The position numbers and the translations under genes were made by a program. A DNA stretch of 5,119 nucleotides from Lentisphaeria bacterium. Its GTDB lineage: Bacteria; Verrucomicrobiota; Lentisphaeria; Victivallales; UBA1829. Within the stretch, counting starts at the first letter, position 1; every line of letters starts with the position of its first letter. The stretch spans positions 1-5,119 of the forward strand of contig JAFYBD010000004.1 in NCBI GenBank assembly GCA_017540385.1, given 5' to 3'. Positions 1-4,967 of the stretch are shown in pieces. The notes beneath the pieces are model-generated. The model was not told the DNA's origin. It was given only the letters and a program-made list of their open reading frames with translations, and did not search any database.

Positions 1-488
1 ATGAAGTCTTCGCCGGGCTGTTCCGGTGCGGCAGGCAGCGACACCTTTGCCAACCTGGCGATTTCCTCCTCGTTCCGGCGGTTGGCCTGTTCGGCGACCT
101 TAAGATCGCCGCGGGAAAGAAGCGGCATCAGCTCCTCAGTGCGGAGATCGATCAGTTCGACGAGCAACCGGGCGCGAACGAACGGAGACGCCGTGGAATT
201 GTCGTCAAGCACTTTTTCCTTGATGGCGATCAGATCATTTATTAAGGCGAGTTTCTTCGCCTGCGCCTGCGATTCCCTGCAGTATGAAATTCCGCTGTAC
301 ACGAGGAACGCCCCCACGCAGAGCACGAACAGCACCATGAATATCTTGAAAATGCGGAGTTTCGCCTCCTCGTGCTGGAGTTCGGCACGTAGACGCATGG
401 TGGTCGCGCCCGTGCTTCCGGGCGGGAAGAACGCTTTCGACTTGCCGGAAGCGACCGGCCGGGATGACTTGTCGGGATTCGGGTTCAT
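1..488 (-). CDS. Single-pass membrane protein of unknown function (3' end cut by window edge)
   Basis: Reading the minus strand from the ATG at 488-486 gives 162 codons without a stop, running off the left edge, so the C-terminus is missing. Residues 1-45 are polar, with several Lys/Arg just before the membrane segment (R32, R34, K43, R45). Residues about 46-69 are a clear hydrophobic segment (core FMVLFVLCVGAFLVYSG). The rest, about 72-162, is charged, largely Glu/Lys/Arg/Ala/Leu, and looks helical or coiled-coil, ending in a Pro-rich stretch. By the positive-inside rule the N-terminus should be cytoplasmic and the long C-terminal part extracytoplasmic. There is no signal-peptidase site. A weak Shine-Dalgarno AAGG (complement of 496-499) lies about 7 nt before the ATG, and a promoter-like pair lies at 551-579. 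It is divergent from mnmG. I recognise no family. The plus-strand frame across the same bases is Ser/Arg-rich and has no comparable membrane segment or start signal, so the minus frame is preferred. Confidence 0.75.
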   Translation of the reverse strand, partial: MNPNPDKSSRPVASGKSKAFFPPGSTGATTMRLRAELQHEEAKLRIFKIFMVLFVLCVGAFLVYSGISYCRESQAQAKKLALINDLIAIKEKVLDDNSTASPFVRARLLVELIDLRTEELMPLLSRGDLKVAEQANRRNEEEIARLAKVSLPAAPEQPGEDF

Positions 489-550
489 ATCGGAGCCTTG
501 TTGAGCCGTGAACAGGTAAAGCTGACGGCGGATGTGCCGTCCGTTGGGTA

Positions 551-579
551 AATATAGCACAAAAAACGGAAAAAATCGA
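551..579 (-). promoter_or_regulatory. Predicted sigma70-like promoter of the divergent membrane-protein gene
   Basis: On the minus strand, TCGATT (complement of 574-579) is followed after exactly 17 nt by TATATT (complement of 551-556). The -10 box matches the consensus at five of six positions and the -35 box at three of six. Transcription would start near 544, giving a leader of about 56 nt before the ATG at 488. The architecture is nearly the same as the minus-strand promoter of the HAD gene (TTGATT-N17-TATATT at 4533-4561), which raises confidence in both. Confidence 0.5.
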
Positions 580-596
580 ACGAAAAAGATGAAAAA
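561..596. other. Phased A-tracts in the divergent promoter region
   Basis: Four runs of five or six A (561-566, 570-575, 583-587, 592-596) have centres spaced 9, 12.5 and 9 bases, averaging about one helical turn. Such phasing is known to bend DNA. Here the tracts overlap the minus-strand promoter spacer and lie upstream of the probable mnmG -10 box. A role as curvature or an UP-like element is inference. A-rich spacers also occur elsewhere in this window, so general spacer composition is an alternative explanation. Confidence 0.35.
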
Positions 597-611
597 TCGG
601 CGAATACGCTG

Positions 612-617
612 TATATT
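612..617 (+). promoter_or_regulatory. Possible -10 box of the mnmG transcript
   Basis: TATATT at 612-617 is the best -10-like hexamer on the plus strand before mnmG. It would give a start near 624 and a leader of about 25 nt. No acceptable -35 hexamer is found 16-18 nt upstream, where the sequence is A-rich, so the call is weak. Confidence 0.25.
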
Positions 618-648
618 GTTAGAGAAACCTGTCACGGAACCCGGAACT

Positions 649-2553
649 ATGGAAAACTCATTCGACGTCATCGTCATCGGCGGAGGCCATGCGGCATGCG
701 AAGCGGCCGCGGCCGCGGCGCGTCTCGGCGCATCCACGCTGATGCTGACGATGAACCTGGACCACATCGCGCAGATGAGCTGCAATCCCTGCATCGGCGG
801 CATCGCCAAGGGACACCTCGTGCGCGAGATCGACGCGCTCGGGGGCGTGATGGGACGCGTCGCCGACGCGGCGTCCATTCAGTTCCGCATGCTGAACCGG
901 ACCAAGGGGCCGGCCGTGTGGTCGCCCCGTGCACAGTGCGACAAGACCTGTTACCAGCGCGCCATGAAGCACGTGCTGGAGCAGACGCCGAACCTCACGA
1001 TCCGTCAGGAGGAGGCGGTGGATTTCACGGTCGACCGCGGCGCGGTAACCGGCGTCGTAACGCGCCTCGGGAACACCTACCGGTGCAAGGCGGTCGTGAC
1101 GGCCACCGGGACGTTTCTGCACGGGCTGCTGCACTACGGGCTCACGCATTTCTCCGGCGGGCGAAACGGCGATCCGGCGTCCGACCTGCTGCCGGAAGCG
1201 ATCCGGGACCGTCTCGGGCTGAAGATCGGGCGGTTGAAGACCGGGACGCCCCCGCGCGTACTGGGGAGCTCGGTGGATTTCAGCTGGATGGACGTGCAGG
1301 AATCCGAGCGCGACCTCGACGAGCATTTCTCGCACTTCGGGATCGGGGACGTGACGCCCCAGGTGAGCGAACACCACCTCAACTGCCGGATGACCTGGAC
1401 CACGCAGGCGACCGCCGAGCTGGTCCGGGCGAACCTCGACAAAGCGCCGATGTACAACGGCCTGATCGAGGGGATCGGAACGCGCTACTGTCCGTCGTTC
1501 GAGGACAAAGTCGTGCGGTTTCCCGACCACGAACGGCACCTCATTTATCTGGAACCCGAGGGCGAGGCCACGGACGAGTATTATGTGAACGGCATCTCGA
1601 CCAGCCTGCCGCCCGAGGTGCAGGAGGGCATGCTCCGCTCGATCCCCGGGCTCGAACACGTCCGTATCCTCCGCTTCGCCTATGCGATCGAATACGATTT
1701 CGTGGAGCCGTCCCAGCTCGAACGGACATTCGCCGTCCGGGCATGGAAGGGGCTCTATCACGCAGGCCAGATCAACGGCACGAGCGGATACGAGGAGGCC
1801 GCGGCGCAGGGACTGGCCGCCGGGCTCAACGCGGCGCGGTTCGCCGCCGGACTCGATGGCGTGGCGTTCGGGCGCGACGAGGCGTATCTGGGCGTGATGG
1901 CCGACGATCTGGTCACGAAGGAGATCAGGGAGCCGTACCGGATGTTCACCAGCCGCGCGGAATACCGCCTGAGGCTGCGGCAGGACAATGCCGACCTCAG
2001 ATTGTGCCGGAAAGCGCACGAACTCGGACTGCTGGCGGAGAAGGATTTCGCCGCTTTCACGCGTTACGAAGCGCGCCTGAACGAACTCGAAGCGGCCGCG
2101 CGCGGGGCGATGCTCTCCGGCGGAGGGACCGTCTGGGAACGCCTTCGCGCCACGCAGGGCGACCCGGATCTGAACAATTTGCCGTTCGATCCCGGCCTGA
2201 TCGGGCTGGATTTGACCGACCGTACCGACCGGCGCGCCGTCCGCGAACTCGCCGTGCAGTCGCATTACGAGGGCTATCTGAGGCAGGAGGAGGACTCCAT
2301 CCGGCATCTGCACGGGCTGGAGGAATGGCGCATCCCCGACGATCTGGATTACGCCCGGCTGCCGGGGCTCAAGAACGAAGCCCGCCTCAAGCTCGCGCGC
2401 ATCCGCCCCGCCACGCTCGCGCAGGCGTCCAGGATCGACGGCATGACCCCGGCCGAGATCGGGCTCCTGCAGGTCCTGCTGGCGCGCAGAAAACGCGAAC
2501 AGGAAGCTGAAGCGGCCGCGAACTCAAACAAGCAGGAGGGAGCCGAATCATGA
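649..2553 (+). CDS. mnmG: tRNA uridine-5-carboxymethylaminomethyl(34) synthesis enzyme MnmG (GidA)
   Basis: MnmG works with the GTPase MnmE in the cytoplasm. It uses FAD, methylene-tetrahydrofolate and glycine (or ammonium) to build the cmnm5/nm5 group on wobble U34 of tRNAs reading A/G-ending codons. The 634-residue protein has the family's usual length. Features in order: N-terminal FAD dinucleotide fold FDVIVIGGGHAACEAA (residues 5-20, third Gly of GxGxxG replaced by Ala16); QMSCNP with conserved Cys45; KGHLVREIDALGG (54-66); RLKTGTPPR (195-203); RYCPSFEDK with the second conserved Cys, Cys281; GLYHAGQINGTSGYEEAAAQG (368-388); REPYRMFTSRAEYRLRLRQDNAD (427-449); and the C-terminal helical tRNA/MnmE-binding domain with LPGLKNEARLKLARIRP. 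A longer frame opens at ATG 532, but its 39 extra residues are Lys/Arg-rich and unlike the family, so the start is set at 649, just before the Rossmann strand. The ribosome site is poor (GGA at 636-638). It overlaps the next gene by ATGA. Confidence 0.97.
   Translation: MENSFDVIVIGGGHAACEAAAAAARLGASTLMLTMNLDHIAQMSCNPCIGGIAKGHLVREIDALGGVMGRVADAASIQFRMLNRTKGPAVWSPRAQCDKTCYQRAMKHVLEQTPNLTIRQEEAVDFTVDRGAVTGVVTRLGNTYRCKAVVTATGTFLHGLLHYGLTHFSGGRNGDPASDLLPEAIRDRLGLKIGRLKTGTPPRVLGSSVDFSWMDVQESERDLDEHFSHFGIGDVTPQVSEHHLNCRMTWTTQATAELVRANLDKAPMYNGLIEGIGTRYCPSFEDKVVRFPDHERHLIYLEPEGEATDEYYVNGISTSLPPEVQEGMLRSIPGLEHVRILRFAYAIEYDFVEPSQLERTFAVRAWKGLYHAGQINGTSGYEEAAAQGLAAGLNAARFAAGLDGVAFGRDEAYLGVMADDLVTKEIREPYRMFTSRAEYRLRLRQDNADLRLCRKAHELGLLAEKDFAAFTRYEARLNELEAAARGAMLSGGGTVWERLRATQGDPDLNNLPFDPGLIGLDLTDRTDRRAVRELAVQSHYEGYLRQEEDSIRHLHGLEEWRIPDDLDYARLPGLKNEARLKLARIRPATLAQASRIDGMTPAEIGLLQVLLARRKREQEAEAAANSNKQEGAES
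2534..2539 (+). promoter_or_regulatory. Strong Shine-Dalgarno of the permease gene, inside mnmG
   Basis: AGGAGG at 2534-2539 lies 10 nt before the ATG at 2550, within the last codons of mnmG. It fixes the permease start at the ATGA overlap and suggests that translation of the two genes is coupled. It is the strongest ribosome site in the window, much stronger than that of mnmG itself. Confidence 0.8.
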
Positions 2554-3524
2554 CCGAAACGACCGAACATATCCGGGAGATCGGACACGAGCCCGGCGCA
2601 CTGGCACGTCTCTGGGCGATCCGCTACGCACGCATCCCGGTCTTGATCTGCCTGCTCTTCTTCCTCTTCGCCCTCGTGGCGGAGGGTTATGCGGCGTACT
2701 GCCAGAAGACGGGCGCGACGCCGGTTTATCAGGTTCAGAACGCCGAACTCAGGAATCACGCGCCGATGCCCGGGCACATCCTCGGGACCGACTATCTGGG
2801 GCGCGACGTGCTCCTGCGGGCGGTCTTCGCCACACGCACGGCGGTGAAGGTCGGCATCGTGGCGTCGCTGATCTCGTCGATGTTCGGCGTGGCGCTGGGG
2901 CTGATCGGGGGGTATTACGGCGGCAAGGCGGACGCGGCCGTGCTGTGGATTTACAGCACGTTCGCCTCGATCCCGTCGCTGCTCTTCATCCTCGCGTTCG
3001 CCCTGCTGGTGTCGAAAGGGTTCCTGAGCGCCCCGCTCGAAGCGGCGTTCAAGGCGTTCAGCCGCGGACTCAACACCGAACCGGGGATGATGGCCGTGTA
3101 CCTCGGGATCGGGCTCACCGGATGGGTCCCGCTCTGCCGCGTGGTCCGGGCGGAAACGCTCCGGCTGCGGACCCGGCCGTACGTTACGGCGGCGCGCGCG
3201 TTGGGCGTGAACGACCGCGCGATCATGGTCCGGCACATCCTGCCGAATCTGATGCACCTGGTGATCGTGTATTTCACCATGCGGTTCGCCTCGGCCGTGA
3301 TGACGGAGGTGATCGTGAGCTACCTCGGGCTCGGAGTGAAGTTCGAGCCGAGCTGGGGCCTGATGATCTCGAACGGCCAGTCGCTCTTCTGGCGCGGGGC
3401 CTGGTGGGAGATCGCGGCCGCGACCGGGTTCATGTTCGTGCTGGTCCTGGCGCTGAACATGACAGGCGATGCCCTGCGCGACGCGCTGGACCCGCGCCAC
3501 ACTTCCGGTGCAAAGGCGAAATAA
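2550..3524 (+). CDS. ABC transporter permease, OppC/DppC type (peptide/nickel family)
   Basis: This is an inner-membrane permease of the binding-protein-dependent transport superfamily, in the branch that imports oligopeptides, dipeptides or nickel. The 324-residue protein shows TM1 at about 29-47, then a periplasmic stretch ending in the branch hallmark HILGTDYLGRDVLLR (76-90). Further segments lie at about 99-123, 131-154, 181-199, 235-262 and 286-305. The cytoplasmic EAA loop that docks on the ATPase is YVTAARALGVNDRAIMVRHI (211-230), followed by LPN. The tail GDALRDALDPR (306-316) is typical of OppC/DppC. About 25 polar residues between TM3 and TM4 (155-179, SKGFLSAP...NTEPG) look longer than the short loop in E. 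coli DppC. The start overlaps the mnmG stop. The OppB-type partner, both ATPases and the binding protein are absent from the window, so substrate cannot be assigned. The family call is firm. Confidence 0.93.
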   Translation: MTETTEHIREIGHEPGALARLWAIRYARIPVLICLLFFLFALVAEGYAAYCQKTGATPVYQVQNAELRNHAPMPGHILGTDYLGRDVLLRAVFATRTAVKVGIVASLISSMFGVALGLIGGYYGGKADAAVLWIYSTFASIPSLLFILAFALLVSKGFLSAPLEAAFKAFSRGLNTEPGMMAVYLGIGLTGWVPLCRVVRAETLRLRTRPYVTAARALGVNDRAIMVRHILPNLMHLVIVYFTMRFASAVMTEVIVSYLGLGVKFEPSWGLMISNGQSLFWRGAWWEIAAATGFMFVLVLALNMTGDALRDALDPRHTSGAKAK

Positions 3525-3575
3525 GGGGGCGGACGTTTCCGGACGGCCGATGCCGATAACGGCTCCGGCTTGAGC

Positions 3576-4463
3576 TCAAACCCCGGACGATTCCCGGGTG
3601 CGCCAGGGCGGATCCGAGGGGAGCGCGGCGTGGAACCGCTCCAGCAGATGATCCTGGTATTCTCCGTCGAATCTGCCCGCATAGAACCGCGCCAGCCCTT
3701 CGTCGCCGAGCTCGAACCAGCTGTCGGCCTCGCAGTGGGGGATGATCGGGAAGAAGTTGACTCCCGCCGCCTCCGCGGCATCCTCGTCGCCGGGCGAATC
3801 GCCGACCACCAGGATGCGTTCCGGCGGGTATTTCCCGGCCGAGGCATAACGGATATGCTGGAGCTTCGAGCCGCACTCCTGCCCGGCGAGATACATCGCG
3901 CAGGGGAGCAGCCCGTGGTCGGTCCATTCGCGGCGGATGGCGGACTCGGGCGTGTGGGAGACGACCATGATATCCGAATCAATATCCGCACGCGTGAGCG
4001 TTTCGCGCACATGAGGGAACGGCGGGATGCCCCGGACCTCGGCCTCGATTGCGGCGTTCGACTCCTCGCTCCAGCGCAGGACGGCGCGGAGTTCGTCCGA
4101 GGGCTCGCGTTCCAGCAGGTCCGACAGGGCGGGATTGCCGAGACGGGTCTCGGTCTTCACCCATTCCCGCAGCCGGTCGGTCTCCGGCACGGACACACCG
4201 CGTTCGCGCAGATAGTCGAACGTGAGGACGAGCGACTTGAAGCGGTTCTGCCCGCGGTGGATGCTGTCGAGATTCACGTATCGGAAGACCTCTTCGGCCA
4301 GTTCGGCGTCGCGGCCGGCGAATCCGAAACAGCGGACGATGCAGCGGCTGAAACAGCGTTCCTTGGCCTCCATGGTGTCGAAGACGGTGCCGTCGTTGTC
4401 GACGCAGAGGAGCGTGTCGTGGCGTTTCGGGAGGGACTGGAGGATCTGACGGTAATCGGACAT
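3576..4463 (-). CDS. HAD-superfamily hydrolase (probable phosphatase)
   Basis: The 295-residue cytoplasmic protein carries all the core HAD motifs. Motif I is CVDNDGTVFDTM, with nucleophile Asp22 and acid/base Asp24. Motif II is IMVVSHTPE, with Ser169. The motif III lysine is probably Lys200 in AGQECGSKLQHI (Lys211 is the alternative). Motif IV is ILVVGDSPGDEDAA, with Asp222 and Asp226. Residues about 30-155 between motifs I and II are a mostly helical cap of the C1 type. Such enzymes usually remove phosphate from small metabolites via an aspartyl-phosphate, with Mg2+. The wording DNDGTVFDTM-x-AKxxCF is close to a group of uncharacterised HAD proteins rather than to Gph or SerB, so the substrate is unknown. 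The ATG at 4463 has no good Shine-Dalgarno, but no other Met precedes motif I. A promoter lies at 4533-4561. The gene is convergent with the permease (51-base gap) and divergent from tRNA-Leu. Confidence 0.9.
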   Translation of the reverse strand: MSDYRQILQSLPKRHDTLLCVDNDGTVFDTMEAKERCFSRCIVRCFGFAGRDAELAEEVFRYVNLDSIHRGQNRFKSLVLTFDYLRERGVSVPETDRLREWVKTETRLGNPALSDLLEREPSDELRAVLRWSEESNAAIEAEVRGIPPFPHVRETLTRADIDSDIMVVSHTPESAIRREWTDHGLLPCAMYLAGQECGSKLQHIRYASAGKYPPERILVVGDSPGDEDAAEAAGVNFFPIIPHCEADSWFELGDEGLARFYAGRFDGEYQDHLLERFHAALPSDPPWRTRESSGV

Positions 4464-4532
4464 GCCTGGAAACTTTCGGGTTCTGGTGGGGACTTTTTCA
4501 AGAAATCCGACGGGGTGCCGGACGTTCGAAAA

Positions 4533-4561
4533 AATATACCGGGAAAGAGGCGAAAAATCAA
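4533..4561 (-). promoter_or_regulatory. Predicted sigma70-like promoter of the HAD hydrolase gene
   Basis: On the minus strand TTGATT (complement of 4556-4561) and TATATT (complement of 4533-4538) are separated by exactly 17 nt. Both hexamers match consensus well (four and five of six). Transcription would start near 4526, leaving a leader of about 62 nt before the ATG at 4463. Confidence 0.6.
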
Positions 4562-4578
4562 GCGGGAAAGGCGAAAAA
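4540..4578 (+). repeat. Imperfect direct repeat in the HAD / tRNA-Leu spacer
   Basis: CGGGAAAGAGGCGAAAAA (4540-4557) recurs as CGGGAAAGGCGAAAAA (4563-4578), differing only by a two-base AG deletion, with a period of about 23 bases. The first copy lies across the spacer and the edge of the -35 box of the HAD promoter. It could be a duplicated regulator site or a simple local duplication in purine-rich DNA. Confidence 0.5.
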
Positions 4579-4610
4579 CGGGGAATTCGCAGAAAAAAAG
4601 GAAAAAAAAG

Positions 4611-4651
4611 GGGCTTTAGCTCAAAATGGAGCGGGTTTTTTAGTGAAAACC
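4611..4651 (+). other. tRNA 5'-half-like sequence (possible tRNA remnant) just upstream of tRNA-Leu
   Basis: The stretch starts GGGGCTT like an acceptor 5' strand (from the G at 4610), then TAGCTCA, the commonest tRNA positions 8-14. A GG and GAGC follow, so that GCTC (4619-4622) pairs with GAGC (4629-4632) like a D-stem with a loop short by about three bases. Next comes GGTTTT-TTAGTG-AAAACC (4634-4651), which sits where an anticodon arm would. No variable region, T-arm or AAGCCCC acceptor partner follows, so it cannot be a working tRNA. It could be a decayed tRNA, or a chance hairpin: GCTC/GAGC followed by GGGTTTTTT also looks like a weak intrinsic terminator. Confidence 0.3.
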
Positions 4652-4653
4652 TC

Positions 4654-4681
4654 TTGACTTTTACATGCGCGGTGCTAAATT
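4654..4681 (+). promoter_or_regulatory. Predicted sigma70-like promoter of tRNA-Leu(UAA)
   Basis: TTGACT (4654-4659) and TAAATT (4676-4681) are separated by 16 nt, with the -10 box 15 nt before the mature tRNA 5' end. Transcription would start near 4688, giving a very short 5' leader for RNase P to remove. This is the best -35 box in the window, as expected for a stable RNA gene. The bases before the -10 box (GTGC-TAAATT) recall those of the minus-strand promoter at 551-579 (GTGC-TATATT). Confidence 0.7.
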
Positions 4682-4696
4682 ATGGGAAGAAATCGC

Positions 4697-4776
4697 GCCC
4701 GGGTGGCGAAATGGCAGACGCAACAGACTTAAAATCTGTCGGTACATCCATGCGGGTTCGAGTCCCGCCCCGGGCA
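4697..4776 (+). tRNA. tRNA-Leu, anticodon UAA
   Basis: All arms fold: acceptor GCCCGGG (4697-4703) with CCCGGGC (4769-4775) and discriminator A at 4776; D-stem GCG/CGC (4706-4708, 4719-4721) with the conserved GG in the loop; anticodon stem ACAGA/TCTGT around loop CTTAAAA, with anticodon TAA at 4730-4732; a 12-nt variable arm (4740-4751) containing a short GG/CC pairing; T-stem GCGGG/CCCGC with loop TTCGAGT. The extended variable region and A discriminator fit leucine. At 80 nt it is slightly shorter than many tRNA-Leu because the variable arm is small. CCA is not encoded, so a CCA-adding enzyme is needed. It decodes UUA (and UUG), codons that should be rare in a genome this GC-rich. Its U34 is of the type modified by MnmE/MnmG. 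Confidence 0.96.
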
Positions 4777-4781
4777 TTATT

Positions 4782-4797
4782 CCGGGAAAAAACCCGG
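4782..4797 (+). terminator. Small hairpin just downstream of tRNA-Leu
   Basis: CCGGG (4782-4786), a loop of six A and CCCGG (4793-4797) form a compact stem six bases after the tRNA 3' end. It can extend past a bulged G by pairing ATT with AAT. No T-run follows, so it is not a typical intrinsic terminator. It may mark the end of the tRNA transcript or act in 3' processing. Confidence 0.3.
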
Positions 4798-4799
4798 GA

Positions 4800-4906
4800 A
4801 TCGTTACAGATAAGAGAGACGAAAACGGAAAAAAACTCAAAAAAACAGCCTTTTTTTGACGACATACACAATAAAGGACAAAAATCTTTCGTTAATCTGT
4901 AACGAT
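4800..4906. repeat. 12-bp perfect inverted repeat bracketing the tRNA-to-CDS spacer
   Basis: ATCGTTACAGAT (4800-4811) has its exact reverse complement ATCTGTAACGAT at 4895-4906, with 83 bases between. In RNA the arms could form a long-range stem if transcription reads through from the tRNA promoter. In DNA they could be paired binding sites for a regulator. The right arm is shared with a local palindrome (4889-4905), so the two structures would exclude each other. Confidence 0.6.
4856..4884 (+). promoter_or_regulatory. Weak candidate promoter for the exported-protein gene
   Basis: TTGACG (4856-4861) is a good -35 match, but the hexamer about 18 nt downstream, ending near 4885 (AAAAAT), lacks the conserved first T. 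If used, transcription would begin close to the palindrome at 4889, giving a leader of about 75 nt. Read-through from the tRNA-Leu promoter is an alternative. Confidence 0.2.
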
Positions 4907-4916
4907 GCTCGGCATC
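4889..4916. promoter_or_regulatory. Overlapping palindromes: possible operator or leader structure
   Basis: TCGTTA-ATCTG-TAACGA (4889-4905) is a perfect palindrome with 6-bp arms. Its right end overlaps a second one, GATGC-TCG-GCATC (4904-4916). Both precede the exported-protein ATG by 50-80 nt. The first has the shape of an operator for a dimeric regulator, and the second is a tight RNA-type hairpin. Only one of two structures sharing 4904-4905 can form fully at once. Confidence 0.4.
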
Positions 4917-4953
4917 ATCAAAAAAATCAAAACTAACATACAAAAACAACTTG

Positions 4954-4960
4954 AAAGGAA
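4954..4960 (+). promoter_or_regulatory. Shine-Dalgarno of the exported Gly/Arg-rich protein
   Basis: AAAGGAA at 4954-4960 lies seven nt before the ATG at 4968. It fixes this start over the second Met at codon 4. Confidence 0.7.
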
Positions 4961-4967
4961 CGAAACC

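Noticed and set aside
1..504. Plus-strand frame of 167 codons at the left edge
   Set aside because: It is Ser/Arg-rich without domains, whereas the minus strand has a membrane segment, start, weak ribosome site and promoter.
532..648. Upstream ATG at 532 as the mnmG start
   Set aside because: The 39 added residues are Lys/Arg-rich and not family-like, are read from the A-rich promoter spacer, and would precede the normal MnmG N-terminus.
658..2313. Long open frame of 551 codons on the minus strand opposite mnmG
   Set aside because: It lies wholly antisense to the strongly supported mnmG, has Arg/Pro/His-rich composition without recognisable domains, and is a usual by-product of GC-rich third positions.
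696..2510. 604-codon plus-strand frame inside mnmG
   Set aside because: It is Arg/Ala/Gly/Pro-rich, overlaps mnmG in another frame, and has no ribosome site or motif.
2349..3500. 383-codon minus-strand frame opposite the permease
   Set aside because: It is antisense to a gene with clear family motifs, and its composition is charged and repetitive in His, Arg and Glu, as expected of a shadow frame.
3525..3575. Hairpins such as GCCG-ATAA-CGGC between the convergent permease and HAD genes as a shared terminator
   Set aside because: The stems are only 4-5 bp, several alternatives compete, and there is no T-run on either strand, so a terminator cannot be supported.
3570..4619. 349-codon plus-strand frame opposite the HAD gene
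   Set aside because: The minus-strand frame has all HAD motifs. This one has none and ends in Lys-rich sequence read from the A-rich spacer.
4839..4857. A7-CAGCC-T7 as an intrinsic terminator
   Set aside because: The stem is only A-T pairs with no GC-rich part. It looks like a chance pairing of homopolymer runs in an A-rich spacer.
4462..4949. Short open frames crossing the HAD/tRNA spacer and the tRNA gene on both strands (4462-4902 plus, 4665-4859 plus, 4680-4949 minus)
   Set aside because: They run through a complete tRNA gene and through A-rich non-coding DNA, and show no domain or ribosome site.
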